Shown here piece by piece: positions 5,882 to 13,448 of a DNA stretch of 23,377 bases; within the stretch, counting starts at the first letter, position 1, and the number at the start of each line of letters is the position of its first letter. The notes beneath the pieces were generated by a model. The model saw only the letters and a list, made by a program, of their open reading frames with translations. It was not told the DNA's origin and ran no database searches. Both the position numbers and the translations under genes were made by a program. This DNA comes from a virus, in the IMG/VR virus record IMGVR_UViG_3300045241_000150, positions 1 through 23,377 of that record. One strand, 5' to 3'.

Positions 5882-6730
5882 TTACGTGTCGGAGTACACG
5901 AGGTCGTCCTGGGCCTCGGTCTGGATGAGGTCGGCGAAGACCAGCGGCGTCGATGGCGTGTCGCTGATGAGCAGGGTGCCGCCACCGCCGCCCGCCGCGA
6001 CGTGGGCCGCCAGGGCGGCAGCCGCGTCGGTGGCGACCTCGGCGATGGCGGCCTGGACGTCGGTCGCCGCGATCGTGCCGGTCGGCGTGAAGGTGATCGA
6101 GCTGGCCGTGCCGCCGCCCGTCGAGACACCGAGCAGGGTCCGGGCGGCGGCGGCGTCGGCGGTGTCGAGCAGGGACCGCCCGTAGGCGTCGCTGGGGGTC
6201 GCCTCGACCGTCCCCGCGCCGTACAGCTCAAGGGTGTACACCGCGGCGTCCCAGGGCACGGTCCCGGTCTGGGCTATCCGCCAGTAGCGGGCCGAGGTCA
6301 GGGCGAATTCGCGGAGGCCCTTGTCGCCGCCGGCCCCACCGGTGACCGTGTCGACGGTCGTGAACGTCCCGGTCGAGGTCGTCGACCAGGCCAGGACATA
6401 GGCCGTCGGGATCTCGTTGGCGACCGTCGAGAGGACGATCCGCCAGGCGTCGATGGCCTTGACCGCGCCGAGGTCGACGACCATGTAGGCGCCGGTCCCG
6501 CCGTTGGGGTGCCACTTCGTCGTGTCGTCGCCGTCGATGGCGAACCCCGGCAGGTCCGTCCCCGCGTTGCCCGAGTAGGGGCCGATCGATGCGCCCTCGG
6601 CGAAGGTCGCCACGTTGGCGGTGCCGAGGTAGGGCATGTCGCCTGGCAGGACCAGCGGGTGGACGTCGTGGCCGTCGTCGTCGAGGTCGCCGGCATGGCG
6701 GGCGAGGGTGACTTCCTGGGGGACGCTCAT
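5882..6730 (-). CDS. Tail fibre with discoidin (F5/8 type C)-like domain
   Basis: 282 residues; the ATG overlaps the preceding stop (ATGA). Residues about 35-172 look like a discoidin/carbohydrate-binding domain: IGPYSGNAGTDLPGFAIDGD, DDTTKWHPNGG, AYMVVDLGAVKAIDAWRIVL, SARYWRIAQTG and YTLELYGAG. That is the order usual in F5/8C domains: substitution loop, VDLG strand and the ARYWRI core. After it come an Ala-rich helix (LLDTADAAAARTLLGV) and FTPTGTIAATDVQAAIAEVA, a repeat unit common in trimeric phage fibres. The C-terminus is short. It probably binds a cell-surface glycan during adsorption. It sits between the hub protein and the second fibre gene. Confidence 0.72.
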   Translation of the reverse strand: MSVPQEVTLARHAGDLDDDGHDVHPLVLPGDMPYLGTANVATFAEGASIGPYSGNAGTDLPGFAIDGDDTTKWHPNGGTGAYMVVDLGAVKAIDAWRIVLSTVANEIPTAYVLAWSTTSTGTFTTVDTVTGGAGGDKGLREFALTSARYWRIAQTGTVPWDAAVYTLELYGAGTVEATPSDAYGRSLLDTADAAAARTLLGVSTGGGTASSITFTPTGTIAATDVQAAIAEVATDAAAALAAHVAAGGGGGTLLISDTPSTPLVFADLIQTEAQDDLVYSDT

Positions 6731-8574
6731 GCCGCCCGCCGGTAGGTGACGATCGAGGTCGCCCCGAGGGGGACCGGATAGTCGAGGGTATAGGCGCCGG
6801 AACCCGGGCTCGTCTCGTTGACCTCCGGCGTCCAGTCGAGGCCGTCGATGAGGACGTGGAGCGAACCCGGCATGTAGGCCCAGCCGGGGTCGGTCGTGAA
6901 GGCCGTCGTCGTGCCGTCACCGATCGTGTCGGTGTAGCGGACCTGCTGGCCGACCCGGGCCGCGCCGTTCGAGCACGGCGGCAGCGTCTCGAACCGGGGG
7001 TCCGGCCCCGAGACGTAGCGGGCGCCGATGGTCGAGACCCAGCCGGTCGAGTCGTTGATGATGCTGTCGACCGACTGGACGAGGCCGTAGTAGTCCGAGC
7101 GGGTCGAGGTCGGGACGTAGTCCTGGGCCTGTCCACCGAAGAGGGCCTCATGGCTGGGGTTGCCGTACTGGCCCATGTCCCAGGTGGCGACCGGACCCTC
7201 TGACGGGTTGGCGAGGCCGACGACGTGCATCCAGCCGTACAGCAGGTACGGCGATCCGGCCGGGTACGGGGCACCGCCGGAGGTCAGCGGCCAGCCGGTC
7301 GCGGTGATGCTGTAGGTCGCCCCGGCGTAGAGGGTCATGTGGCCGCCGACCCCGGGCGGGGTGAAGGTCGTGCCCGTCCGCTCGCCGGCCCAGGCGCCCG
7401 AGATGAACGCCTCGCCGCCGTCGCCGGAATCCCAGGAGACGGTGTAGTCGGTCGGGACGCAGACCCACGGCTCGTCGACCGGGATGACGATGGCGTTCGT
7501 CCCGCGCCGGTTGCGGCGTCTGACCGGGGCGCCCAGCTCGAGGGCCGCGAACCACAGTCCCTCGGCCACCCGGCCGCCCTCGCCCGTTGCCGGCTGCAAC
7601 GTCATGTGGGCGATCCGCTGCGGACTCGCCGAGAGGCCCATGACCGAGGACGTCACGGTGATGATGTCGCCGACCCGGATCAAGCCCAGCTCGGTCTCGC
7701 CGAGCGGCCCGATCTGGCACGTCCAGGTGTCACGCTCGTCCTTCTGGGAGGCGAGGAAGGCGGCCGTCTTGACGTCGAGGTCGGCCTGGCTGACGGCGTC
7801 GAAGATCTGGAGCGACTGGTGCTTGAGGCCGTCGGCGTTGTGCTGCGAGATGCTCGTGGAGTCGGTCGCCGTCGACGTCCGCCCGGTCTGGTCGCGTCCG
7901 AGGACGTCGTTGCGGAGGTCGATGCTGGTCCGCTGGCGGCGCGGCTCGATGGGGGCGAAGACGGTGGACGCCAGACCGCCCCGCTGCTGGTCGCTGATGC
8001 TGAGGCCGCAGCCGTGGCCCGAGGTCAGGCCGTGGTAGTGGAGACAGCGCCCGCCGGCCGCCTTGTCGTGGAGGAAGAGGGTCTTGCCGGTGGACTCGAC
8101 GACGTCGCTGATCAGCTCCGACCAGCCGCCGTCGGAGTCGTAGGTCTTGGCCGGCAGGGTGACCGTCCCGGAGACGAGGACCCAGGTCGTGTCCCATGCC
8201 GGCCCGTCGGCAGCGGCGAAGGCGAGGACCCGGGCCACGTCGGTCTCGCTGGATCGCGTCCTGGCGACCCTGAAGCCGTCAAGGAGGGCGTTGGCGTCCT
8301 GGACCGAGAAAGTGTGCAGCCTCGCCGTGGCGGCCGGCATGGGGCCTCTCTCGCGGTCCTGGTCGACGATGAAGCCGTCGGTCAGGCGAACGCTGCCCTC
8401 CGAGATGCGGACGGCCCGACCGTCGAGGACGCTGATCGCCGCCGTCGGGTCGGGGACCGGCACCTGGCCGATGCCGACCTCGCCGTCGAAGGCCGCGAAC
8501 TCGAGCGACAGCGAACCGAGCTGGTCGTCGTCGGGCCGGTAGGTGATCGCCGAGCCGGCAAGCGAGACGTCCAT
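6727..8574 (-). CDS. Tail hub / minor tail protein, 615 aa
   Basis: 615 residues, starting in an ATGA overlap with the tape measure stop. It occupies the slot where siphophages encode the distal tail or baseplate hub protein. The N-terminal half is beta-rich with LDGRAVRISEGSVRLTDGFI, then a hub-like region (VLAFAAADGPAWDTTWVLVS, DLKTAAFLASQ-like stretches, DIITVTSSVMG). The last 80 residues, with DTIGDGTTTAFTTDPGWAYM, LHVLIDGLDW and TSIVTYRRAA, form a separate beta module of the DGxTTxFT type often attached to phage receptor-binding proteins. Probable roles are closing the tail tube and anchoring the fibres encoded next. Exact family uncertain. Confidence 0.65.
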   Translation of the reverse strand: MDVSLAGSAITYRPDDDQLGSLSLEFAAFDGEVGIGQVPVPDPTAAISVLDGRAVRISEGSVRLTDGFIVDQDRERGPMPAATARLHTFSVQDANALLDGFRVARTRSSETDVARVLAFAAADGPAWDTTWVLVSGTVTLPAKTYDSDGGWSELISDVVESTGKTLFLHDKAAGGRCLHYHGLTSGHGCGLSISDQQRGGLASTVFAPIEPRRQRTSIDLRNDVLGRDQTGRTSTATDSTSISQHNADGLKHQSLQIFDAVSQADLDVKTAAFLASQKDERDTWTCQIGPLGETELGLIRVGDIITVTSSVMGLSASPQRIAHMTLQPATGEGGRVAEGLWFAALELGAPVRRRNRRGTNAIVIPVDEPWVCVPTDYTVSWDSGDGGEAFISGAWAGERTGTTFTPPGVGGHMTLYAGATYSITATGWPLTSGGAPYPAGSPYLLYGWMHVVGLANPSEGPVATWDMGQYGNPSHEALFGGQAQDYVPTSTRSDYYGLVQSVDSIINDSTGWVSTIGARYVSGPDPRFETLPPCSNGAARVGQQVRYTDTIGDGTTTAFTTDPGWAYMPGSLHVLIDGLDWTPEVNETSPGSGAYTLDYPVPLGATSIVTYRRAA

Positions 8575-10361
8575 CAGCCGCGGGACAGCACGTCGCCGGT
8601 GATCGACTGGTAGCGGTTCAGGTTGGCGTCGACGACCCGCCCGTTGATGTTGGTCGTGACCGGCACGGTGACGTAGACCGGCTGGGGGCCGGCCGCCTTG
8701 ACGGCGGCGACGATGGCCCGGGACGAGGCGTCGACGGCGTCGGCGATCCGCTTCTTCTCGGCGTCGATGCGGTTCTGGAGGCGGTTCTGGAGCGAGGTGA
8801 TCGCCCGCTGGGTGTCCTTGGTGGGCTTGAGCTTCTCGAGGTCGCGGACCTTCACCCGCAGCTCCTGCCGCGTCGGGTTGCTGGTGAAGGCGGCGTTACG
8901 TCGCTGGGAGGCGGACTCGGCGGCGTCCTGGGCGAGGTTCGGTGGCGGGGTAGTCAACGCCGCAAGGCCCGGTGTCGCGACGAACTGCGAATCGCCGCGG
9001 AGGATGTCCTTGAAGGGTCCGAGGTCGAGATGCGGCGTGTTCTTCGGGCCGAACGGCCATTCGAGCGTGTCACCGAGAAGCTGGGTGCCGGTGTTGGTCC
9101 GGTTCTCGAGACCGCCGCCCGGGCTGATGAGGCCGTGGATCATGTCGGCCGCCTCGGCGGCGATGCCGACCATGAACACCTTGGACACGAGGCCCACTGC
9201 TCGTGTCGCGGCGTTGGTCCCCGCGACCGGGACACCCGGTACGCCGCCGACACCGCCGTTGACGATGACGGTCGCGGCGTTGACGTTCATAAGGCCCTTG
9301 AAGGAGCTGATGACCGCCGAGATGAGGCCGCCGGCGAGGTTGGTCACGAGACCGCCGGTCAACTTGTTGATCGTGAGGCCCGCGACGGCGAGGCCCTGGA
9401 TCTCGGGCGGCAGGCTGCTGAACAGGCCGACCGCGGTCTGGATGATGGTCAGGGTCGCCGAGGCCGCCGACTGGATGACCGGGGCGGCCGACTTGGCGAA
9501 GGCGAGCATCTTGGTGATGGCGGTCGTCGCCCCGCCGCCCTCGAGGTAGCCGGACAGCTTGTCGAGGCCCTCGAGGACCGAGGGCATGATGGCGTCGATG
9601 AAGGTGCCGAAGGCCGGCACCAGCTTGTCGGCCACGACGTCGACGATGCGAGTCAGGGCCGGCAGGAGCTTCTGGCCGGCCGCCTCGCGGAGGTTGGCGA
9701 GCCTCTCGTTCAAGACCTTGAGCCTGACGTCGAGACCGCCCGACAACGCAGCCGCGGTGCCCTTGAAACGCTGGTTGAGGATGGCGATGCCGTCACCGCC
9801 CTTGGGCACGATGATGCCCATCTTCTGGAGCGCGGTGTTGCTGCCCTGGGCCGCCTTGGCGACCGCCTTGGTCGACGACTCGAGGTCGTAGCCCGAGGCC
9901 GCCAGGTCGAAGATCAAGGGCGTCAGCTTCTCGACCTGGGCGCCGGTCAGGCCCATCTGGATGAGCCGGGTCTGCTGGGCCTTGATGACCTCGTCGTCGG
10001 TGCCGGTGAGCTTCAGGAGGGCGTCCTGCTGGGCGTTCAGGGCGGCCACGTTGGCCGCCGTCACCTTGCCCGAGTTGGCGATGGCCGTGGCGTAGACGTT
10101 CTGGACCTTGGCCGCCTCCTGGCCCTCTTTCGCCGAGACGATGAGGAGGCCGGCGAGACCGGTCAGGGCGGCCGCCCCGACGGCCAGGCCGACCTTGATG
10201 CCGGTGCCGATCTGCTGGCCGGCCCTGAAGGCCCGCGTCGAGGACTTGTCGAGGCGCGTGTCGAACTTGTCGAGCGAGCCCGACGCCTTCTTCAGGGCCG
10301 GGGTCAGCTTGTCCTCGAGACCCAGCGAGGCAAGGAGCTTCGCGGTCTCAGCGAGCGCCAC
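8574..10361 (-). CDS. Tail tape measure protein
   Basis: 595 residues from a GTG (10359-10361) with GGAGG upstream and overlapping the end of the frameshifted chaperone, the standard order. The N-terminal 60 residues are charged and helical (LTPALKKASGSLDKFDTRLD), followed by a hydrophobic stretch VGLAVGAAALTGLAGLLIV, long alanine-rich helices, further hydrophobic stretches in the middle (GGLVTNLAGGLISAVISSF) and a charged coiled-coil near the C-terminus (QELRVKVRDLEKLKPTKDTQ). This is the make-up of phage tape measures, which set tail length and fill the tail tube. At the known rule of about 0.15 nm per residue, a tail near 90 nm would be expected. No lytic transglycosylase or peptidase domain is evident. 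Confidence 0.88.
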   Translation of the reverse strand: MALAETAKLLASLGLEDKLTPALKKASGSLDKFDTRLDKSSTRAFRAGQQIGTGIKVGLAVGAAALTGLAGLLIVSAKEGQEAAKVQNVYATAIANSGKVTAANVAALNAQQDALLKLTGTDDEVIKAQQTRLIQMGLTGAQVEKLTPLIFDLAASGYDLESSTKAVAKAAQGSNTALQKMGIIVPKGGDGIAILNQRFKGTAAALSGGLDVRLKVLNERLANLREAAGQKLLPALTRIVDVVADKLVPAFGTFIDAIMPSVLEGLDKLSGYLEGGGATTAITKMLAFAKSAAPVIQSAASATLTIIQTAVGLFSSLPPEIQGLAVAGLTINKLTGGLVTNLAGGLISAVISSFKGLMNVNAATVIVNGGVGGVPGVPVAGTNAATRAVGLVSKVFMVGIAAEAADMIHGLISPGGGLENRTNTGTQLLGDTLEWPFGPKNTPHLDLGPFKDILRGDSQFVATPGLAALTTPPPNLAQDAAESASQRRNAAFTSNPTRQELRVKVRDLEKLKPTKDTQRAITSLQNRLQNRIDAEKKRIADAVDASSRAIVAAVKAAGPQPVYVTVPVTTNINGRVVDANLNRYQSITGDVLSRG

Positions 10362-10976
10362 CGGTCGCCCTCCTCAGTTGTGCCACCTTGCCGTCCTCGT
10401 GGGCCTGCGCCTGGCGGACTAGCCGGCCGACGCCGAGTTCGGCCAGGAGCTGGAGTCGCCATCGGGCGACGGTGAGATCTGAACGATGCCGGCCGTCCGG
10501 GAACTCGTGGTCGAGGATGGCTTCGAGCGCTTCGGGCGCCGCGGTGAAGGCCCACTCGTCGCTGACGTCGATACGGCTGTCGGCGTAGTGGGCGAGGAGC
10601 TCGAGGCCCGGGCCACTAAAGGGCTGATCACGGCTTCCGAGTAGAGCGTGTCGGCTTCGTCGCCGACGACCATCGCCTGGTCGGGGTGGGTTAGCAGCAG
10701 CTCGCGGATGGCGGCCTTGGAGACCGGCACCGGCTTGCCACGGGCGTCCTGGACGGTCCACGACTCGATGCCGAGGAGGAGGTAGGTCTCGGTCAGGACG
10801 GCCAGCACCTCGGCCGTCGAGGCGTCGGGGTCCTCGGCCTTCAGGACGAGGAAGGCGTTGCGAGCGGTGAGGGCCTGCCTGAAGTCCAGCCGCTCGCGGA
10901 GACTGACGGTATCGCCGTCGGGGTGGCGCGTCTCGCCGTCCCCCTTCGGGGGACAGATGCAGTCGATCGTGGCCAT
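10348..10976 (-). CDS. Tail assembly chaperone fusion made by -1 frameshift (gpGT-like)
   Basis: The long chaperone reads from the ATG at 10976 to the slippery heptamer at 10617-10623, shifts back one base and continues to the stop at 10348, giving about 209 residues. The second frame encodes a helical, acidic segment (PGLELLAHYADSRIDVSDEW, PEALEAILDHEFPDG, WRLQLLAELGVGRLVRQ) that has no start of its own and looks protein-like, unlike the frame it replaces. The stop overlaps the tape measure start. In lambda-like tails the short and long products are made in a fixed ratio and act as chaperones for the tape measure during tail assembly. The position between tail tube and tape measure is exactly the expected one. 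Confidence 0.8.
10419..10976 (-). CDS. Tail assembly chaperone, unshifted product (gpG-like)
   Basis: 185 residues from an ATG (10974-10976) one base after the tail tube stop. Residues 1-118 are well formed: MATIDCICPPKGDGETRHPD, RERLDFRQALTARNAFLVLK, STAEVLAVLTETYLLLGIES and AIRELLLTHPDQAMVVGDEA. After the slippery site at codons 119-120 the zero frame stays open for another 65 residues, but the encoded Ser/Pro/Arg-rich string looks like an out-of-frame reading of the downstream chaperone segment. Most gpG-like products end soon after the slip site, so this long tail is unusual and may be tolerated filler. Confidence 0.72.
   Translation of the reverse strand: MATIDCICPPKGDGETRHPDGDTVSLRERLDFRQALTARNAFLVLKAEDPDASTAEVLAVLTETYLLLGIESWTVQDARGKPVPVSKAAIRELLLTHPDQAMVVGDEADTLYSEAVISPLVARASSSSPTTPTAVSTSATSGPSPRRPKRSKPSSTTSSRTAGIVQISPSPDGDSSSWPNSASAG
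10617..10623 (-). other. Programmed -1 frameshift site CCCTTTA
   Basis: On the minus strand the heptamer C CCT TTA fits the X XXY YYZ rule exactly with zero-frame codons CCT TTA, so both tRNAs can re-pair on CCC TTT after a -1 slip. It is placed between tail tube and tape measure, and the reading frame that looks like protein changes exactly here. A GC-rich palindrome, GGCCCGGGCC, follows within a few bases. Confidence 0.82.
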
Positions 10977-10977
10977 G

Positions 10978-12144
10978 TCAGGCCGCGGCGTGGGCCGGCT
11001 CGGCCTCGGCCTTCTTGGTGGTCTTGGTCTTCGACTTGGTCTCGCCTTCGGCCGAGGCGGCCATGAGGCCCACAGACGCAAGGCCCAGCTCGGCTTCGGT
11101 CAGGGTGGTGACCGCGGTGGACTTGAAGACGGTGTCGCCGACGTCGTCGTAGAAGGCGTGGCCGGTCAGGACGACCGTGCTGTTCTGGCCGACCTCGCCC
11201 TCGGTCCGGGTGTAGATCCGCATCGGGATGACGACGTCCCAGGCGTAGAAGGTCGAGGGCGTCGCGGCAACCTCGGTCGAGATGAAGCGAAGGCCGACGT
11301 AGCGGTTGACCGCCTGGTCCGACATCCAGCGATCGGACTCCGAATCGACGCCGACGATGTCGGCCGTCTTGGCGAAGGTCGCCTCGAGCTCGATGGTCCG
11401 GGCGCCCGGACCGTAGGCGGCCAGGTCGAACGTCTGGGCGCCGTTGGCGAATCGCTTCTGGTCGACCTCGTGGCTGAGGCGCAGGGTGAAGTTGTGGAGG
11501 GCGTCGGTGATCTGGTGGCCGAAGACGCCGGCCAGGGTGTCGCCGATCCAGATGCCGCCATCCTTGAGGTAGACGAGGGCGTCGGTCGCGCTGACGGCGA
11601 GGTCCGGGGTCGGCACCGTGCCGTCGACGGGGCTGTCGGTGGACCCCGTCGAGGCCACCGCGCCGAAGCGCCAGGTCATCGTCGTGGACAGCGGGCCGAG
11701 GCCGTCGGGGCCGGTGATCTCGAGCGACTCGAGGAGGCCGTCGCGGAGCTGGAACCAGTCGGTCAGGACGTCATCGCCGAACTCGTAGGTGAAGACGTCG
11801 GGCTCGTCGACGGTGAGCGAGGCCGGGTCGTGGACCCACGTCTTCCCGGCACCGGACCCGGTCGGGGTGATGCCGCCGCCGAAGAAGGCCGACATGAGGA
11901 TCGGGATGTTGTCGTAGGCGAGGGCCGAATCGGTCAGGCTGGCGGTCAGGTCGGGGGCAGTCCGGTAGGGCGGTGCGACCGGGTCCAGTGATCCGACGTC
12001 GACGTCCGGGTCCGTCCAGTTGAGGACGACGCTGGGGGTGCCCCCGAAGGGGTAGGCCCGGGTGGCCGGGACGGCGGTCCCGAAGTCGGCCTGGCGGCCG
12101 AACTGGTGCTTGCGAAGGCGGACGAAGCCACCGAGGATCGGCAT
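10978..12144 (-). CDS. Major tail tube protein
   Basis: 388 residues from an ATG (12142-12144) with AAAGGA ten bases upstream. It begins MPILGGFVRLRKHQFGRQAD, a pattern seen in siphophage tail tube proteins (phage tail tube / major tail subunit), and is beta-rich throughout. Examples are FTYEFGDDVLTDWFQLRDGL, TITWRFG-like strands and FYAWDVVIPMRIYTRTEG. The last 25 residues are a Lys/Ala/Glu-rich tail (ETKSKTKTTKKAEAEPAHAA) that is probably flexible and surface-exposed. It comes after the tail-completion genes and immediately before the frameshifted chaperones, which fixes the assignment by order. It would polymerise around the tape measure. Confidence 0.8.
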   Translation of the reverse strand: MPILGGFVRLRKHQFGRQADFGTAVPATRAYPFGGTPSVVLNWTDPDVDVGSLDPVAPPYRTAPDLTASLTDSALAYDNIPILMSAFFGGGITPTGSGAGKTWVHDPASLTVDEPDVFTYEFGDDVLTDWFQLRDGLLESLEITGPDGLGPLSTTMTWRFGAVASTGSTDSPVDGTVPTPDLAVSATDALVYLKDGGIWIGDTLAGVFGHQITDALHNFTLRLSHEVDQKRFANGAQTFDLAAYGPGARTIELEATFAKTADIVGVDSESDRWMSDQAVNRYVGLRFISTEVAATPSTFYAWDVVIPMRIYTRTEGEVGQNSTVVLTGHAFYDDVGDTVFKSTAVTTLTEAELGLASVGLMAASAEGETKSKTKTTKKAEAEPAHAAA

Positions 12145-12210
12145 CTGCGGGTGTCCTTTCTGTGCTGCGCTTGCTGCGGGTCCTGGCGCCTACCGACCGA
12201 CGCCAGAGGG
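12145..12210 (-). other. Short intergenic gap with a 6-bp hairpin
   Basis: CTGGCG (12183-12188) and CGCCAG (12201-12206) form a 6-bp inverted repeat with a 12-base loop just after the preceding stop. It has no T-run and could at most slow transcription or stabilise the abundant tail tube message. The gap also holds the AAAGGA ribosome site of the tube gene. Confidence 0.35.
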
Positions 12211-12642
12211 TCAGGCTTCGACCAGTCCGTAGCCCTCCAGCGAGATGCGCGTGGCGTAGAAGATCCGGGCGTCGGTATCGGACCACTCGGGCGTCCAGTC
12301 GGGCAGGTCGGCCACGTCGCGGACGGCGATGAGGCTGTTGGGGCCGGCGGCGTGGAAGCGGCTCTCGGCCCAGTCGATGAAGCCGTCGACGAAGGCGTCC
12401 CGCTGGTCGGCCGATTCGCCGTAGTCGTAGATGCCGTGGACGACGACGACCTCGGCCGTCGGGGTCCGCTGGGTGATGTTGGTCGAGTGGTCGAGGACCT
12501 CGCCGATCGTGTCGACGAACGCCTGCGGCGGGTTGATCTTGGCCGGCCGCGACCGGTAGGTGCTGAGCTTGACGCCGGCGCTGTCGGCGAAGTCGTCTAG
12601 GAGGGTCACAGCGGCGAGGCGCATGGCGGCCTGGAGGCCCAC
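12211..12642 (-). CDS. Tail terminator / minor tail protein candidate, 143 aa
   Basis: 143 residues from a GTG (12640-12642) sharing its G with the preceding stop (TAGTG). The sequence MGLQAAMRLAAVTLLDDFAD, the strands AEVVVVHGIYDYGESADQRD and IFYATRISLEGYGLVEA, and the helix RDAFVDGFIDWAESRFHAAG suggest an alpha/beta fold like the tail terminator (lambda gpU / HK97 gp11-like) proteins. These cap the tail tube and join it to the head. Order supports the call: gp10-like protein before it, tail tube after it. Sequence motifs alone would not be sufficient. Confidence 0.6.
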   Translation of the reverse strand: MGLQAAMRLAAVTLLDDFADSAGVKLSTYRSRPAKINPPQAFVDTIGEVLDHSTNITQRTPTAEVVVVHGIYDYGESADQRDAFVDGFIDWAESRFHAAGPNSLIAVRDVADLPDWTPEWSDTDARIFYATRISLEGYGLVEA

Positions 12643-13139
12643 TACGCCGCGCCGTTCCAGACGTCGACGAGGATGTCCTTCATGCTCGTCTGCTTGAGGG
12701 CCTCGACGGCGACCCGGGTGCGGAACGGGCGGGCCTCGTAGCCGCCGCCACGGCGGCCGCGGGCCTTCTTGGCGAAGACCGTCCGCGACGTCGCGATGAG
12801 GGCCTTGTACTGCTCGCCCGAGATGCCCCGCCGGCGGATGACCCGGCTGGCCCTCGAGTTGAGGCCGTGGCCCTGGGTGCCGGCGTCGACGAAGAAGCCG
12901 TGGTACATCATGTTGACCCGGGCCTCGGTGATCCGGCCGCCGGTCTTGCGGATGGCGCCGACCTTGACCGAGCGCCGGAGGGCGCCCTTGCTGTAGGGCA
13001 TGTCGTAGCCCGAGAGGGTGGACTGGGCGAGCCTGGTGGCCCGCCGCTGCCAGCGGTCGGCGCCCTGGACGGTGATCTCTTTCGCGACGGCGCCCATCCG
13101 CTTCTGGAGCGTGGCCTTGCCCTTGAGGTTGGAGGCCAT
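12642..13139 (-). CDS. HK97 gp10-like head-tail/tail completion protein
   Basis: 165 residues starting at an ATG directly after the connector stop. The basic N-terminal helix is followed by YSKGALRRSVKV, MMYHGFFVDAGTQGHGLNSR, and a C-terminal YEARPFRTRVAVEALKQTSM. YxxxxExGT-like (here FFVDAGTQ) and the RPF...A end are the usual markers of HK97 gp10-like proteins, which sit at the head-tail joint or complete the tail. The protein is very basic in its central loop (SRASRVIRRRGISG, KKARGRRGGG). Neighbours on both sides are head-tail connection genes in the usual HK97 order. Confidence 0.75.
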   Translation of the reverse strand: MASNLKGKATLQKRMGAVAKEITVQGADRWQRRATRLAQSTLSGYDMPYSKGALRRSVKVGAIRKTGGRITEARVNMMYHGFFVDAGTQGHGLNSRASRVIRRRGISGEQYKALIATSRTVFAKKARGRRGGGYEARPFRTRVAVEALKQTSMKDILVDVWNGAA

Positions 13140-13448
13140 CTAGGCCACCCCGAAGACTCTGCGGTGACCCTTGAGGAGGCGGGCGTAGGTCGGATCGCCG
13201 AGGGCCGCGGGGGCGACCTCGGGCCGGAGGGCCATCAGCTCGGCCATCCGGAGGGCGGCCTGGGAGAGGGCATCGTCGGGGGTGTCGACGTCCTCGTCCC
13301 AGTCGCCCACGTCCATCTTGACCCTGGCGATGGCCGCCGACAGGAGCCGAGTGAGCCGCGTCGGGTCCTCGCCGTCGTCGCCGTCCCAGTCGGGGGACGT
13401 GACGTCGAGGACCTGCTTCAGCTCGTCCAGCTCCGGCCAGGCTGCCAT
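13140..13448 (-). CDS. Head-tail connector (gp6-like)
   Basis: 102 residues, its ATG directly abutting the capsid gene's TAG. MAAWPELDELKQVLDVTSPD, then RLTRLLSAAIARVKMDVGDW and ALSQAALRMAELMALRP. An all-helical small protein starting WP-x-LxxLKxxLxV and with the LxxLLxxAxxxV helix is typical of HK97 gp6/phage connector proteins that form a ring under the portal. Its position immediately after the major capsid protein agrees. Confidence 0.78.
   Translation of the reverse strand: MAAWPELDELKQVLDVTSPDWDGDDGEDPTRLTRLLSAAIARVKMDVGDWDEDVDTPDDALSQAALRMAELMALRPEVAPAALGDPTYARLLKGHRRVFGVA

Noticed and set aside
5182-6231. A 349-residue version of the fibre gene starting at 6231
   Set aside because: Its first 120 residues overlap the discoidin fibre gene in another frame and are Arg/Pro/Ser-rich. 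The ATG at 5871 has a well-placed AAGGGG.
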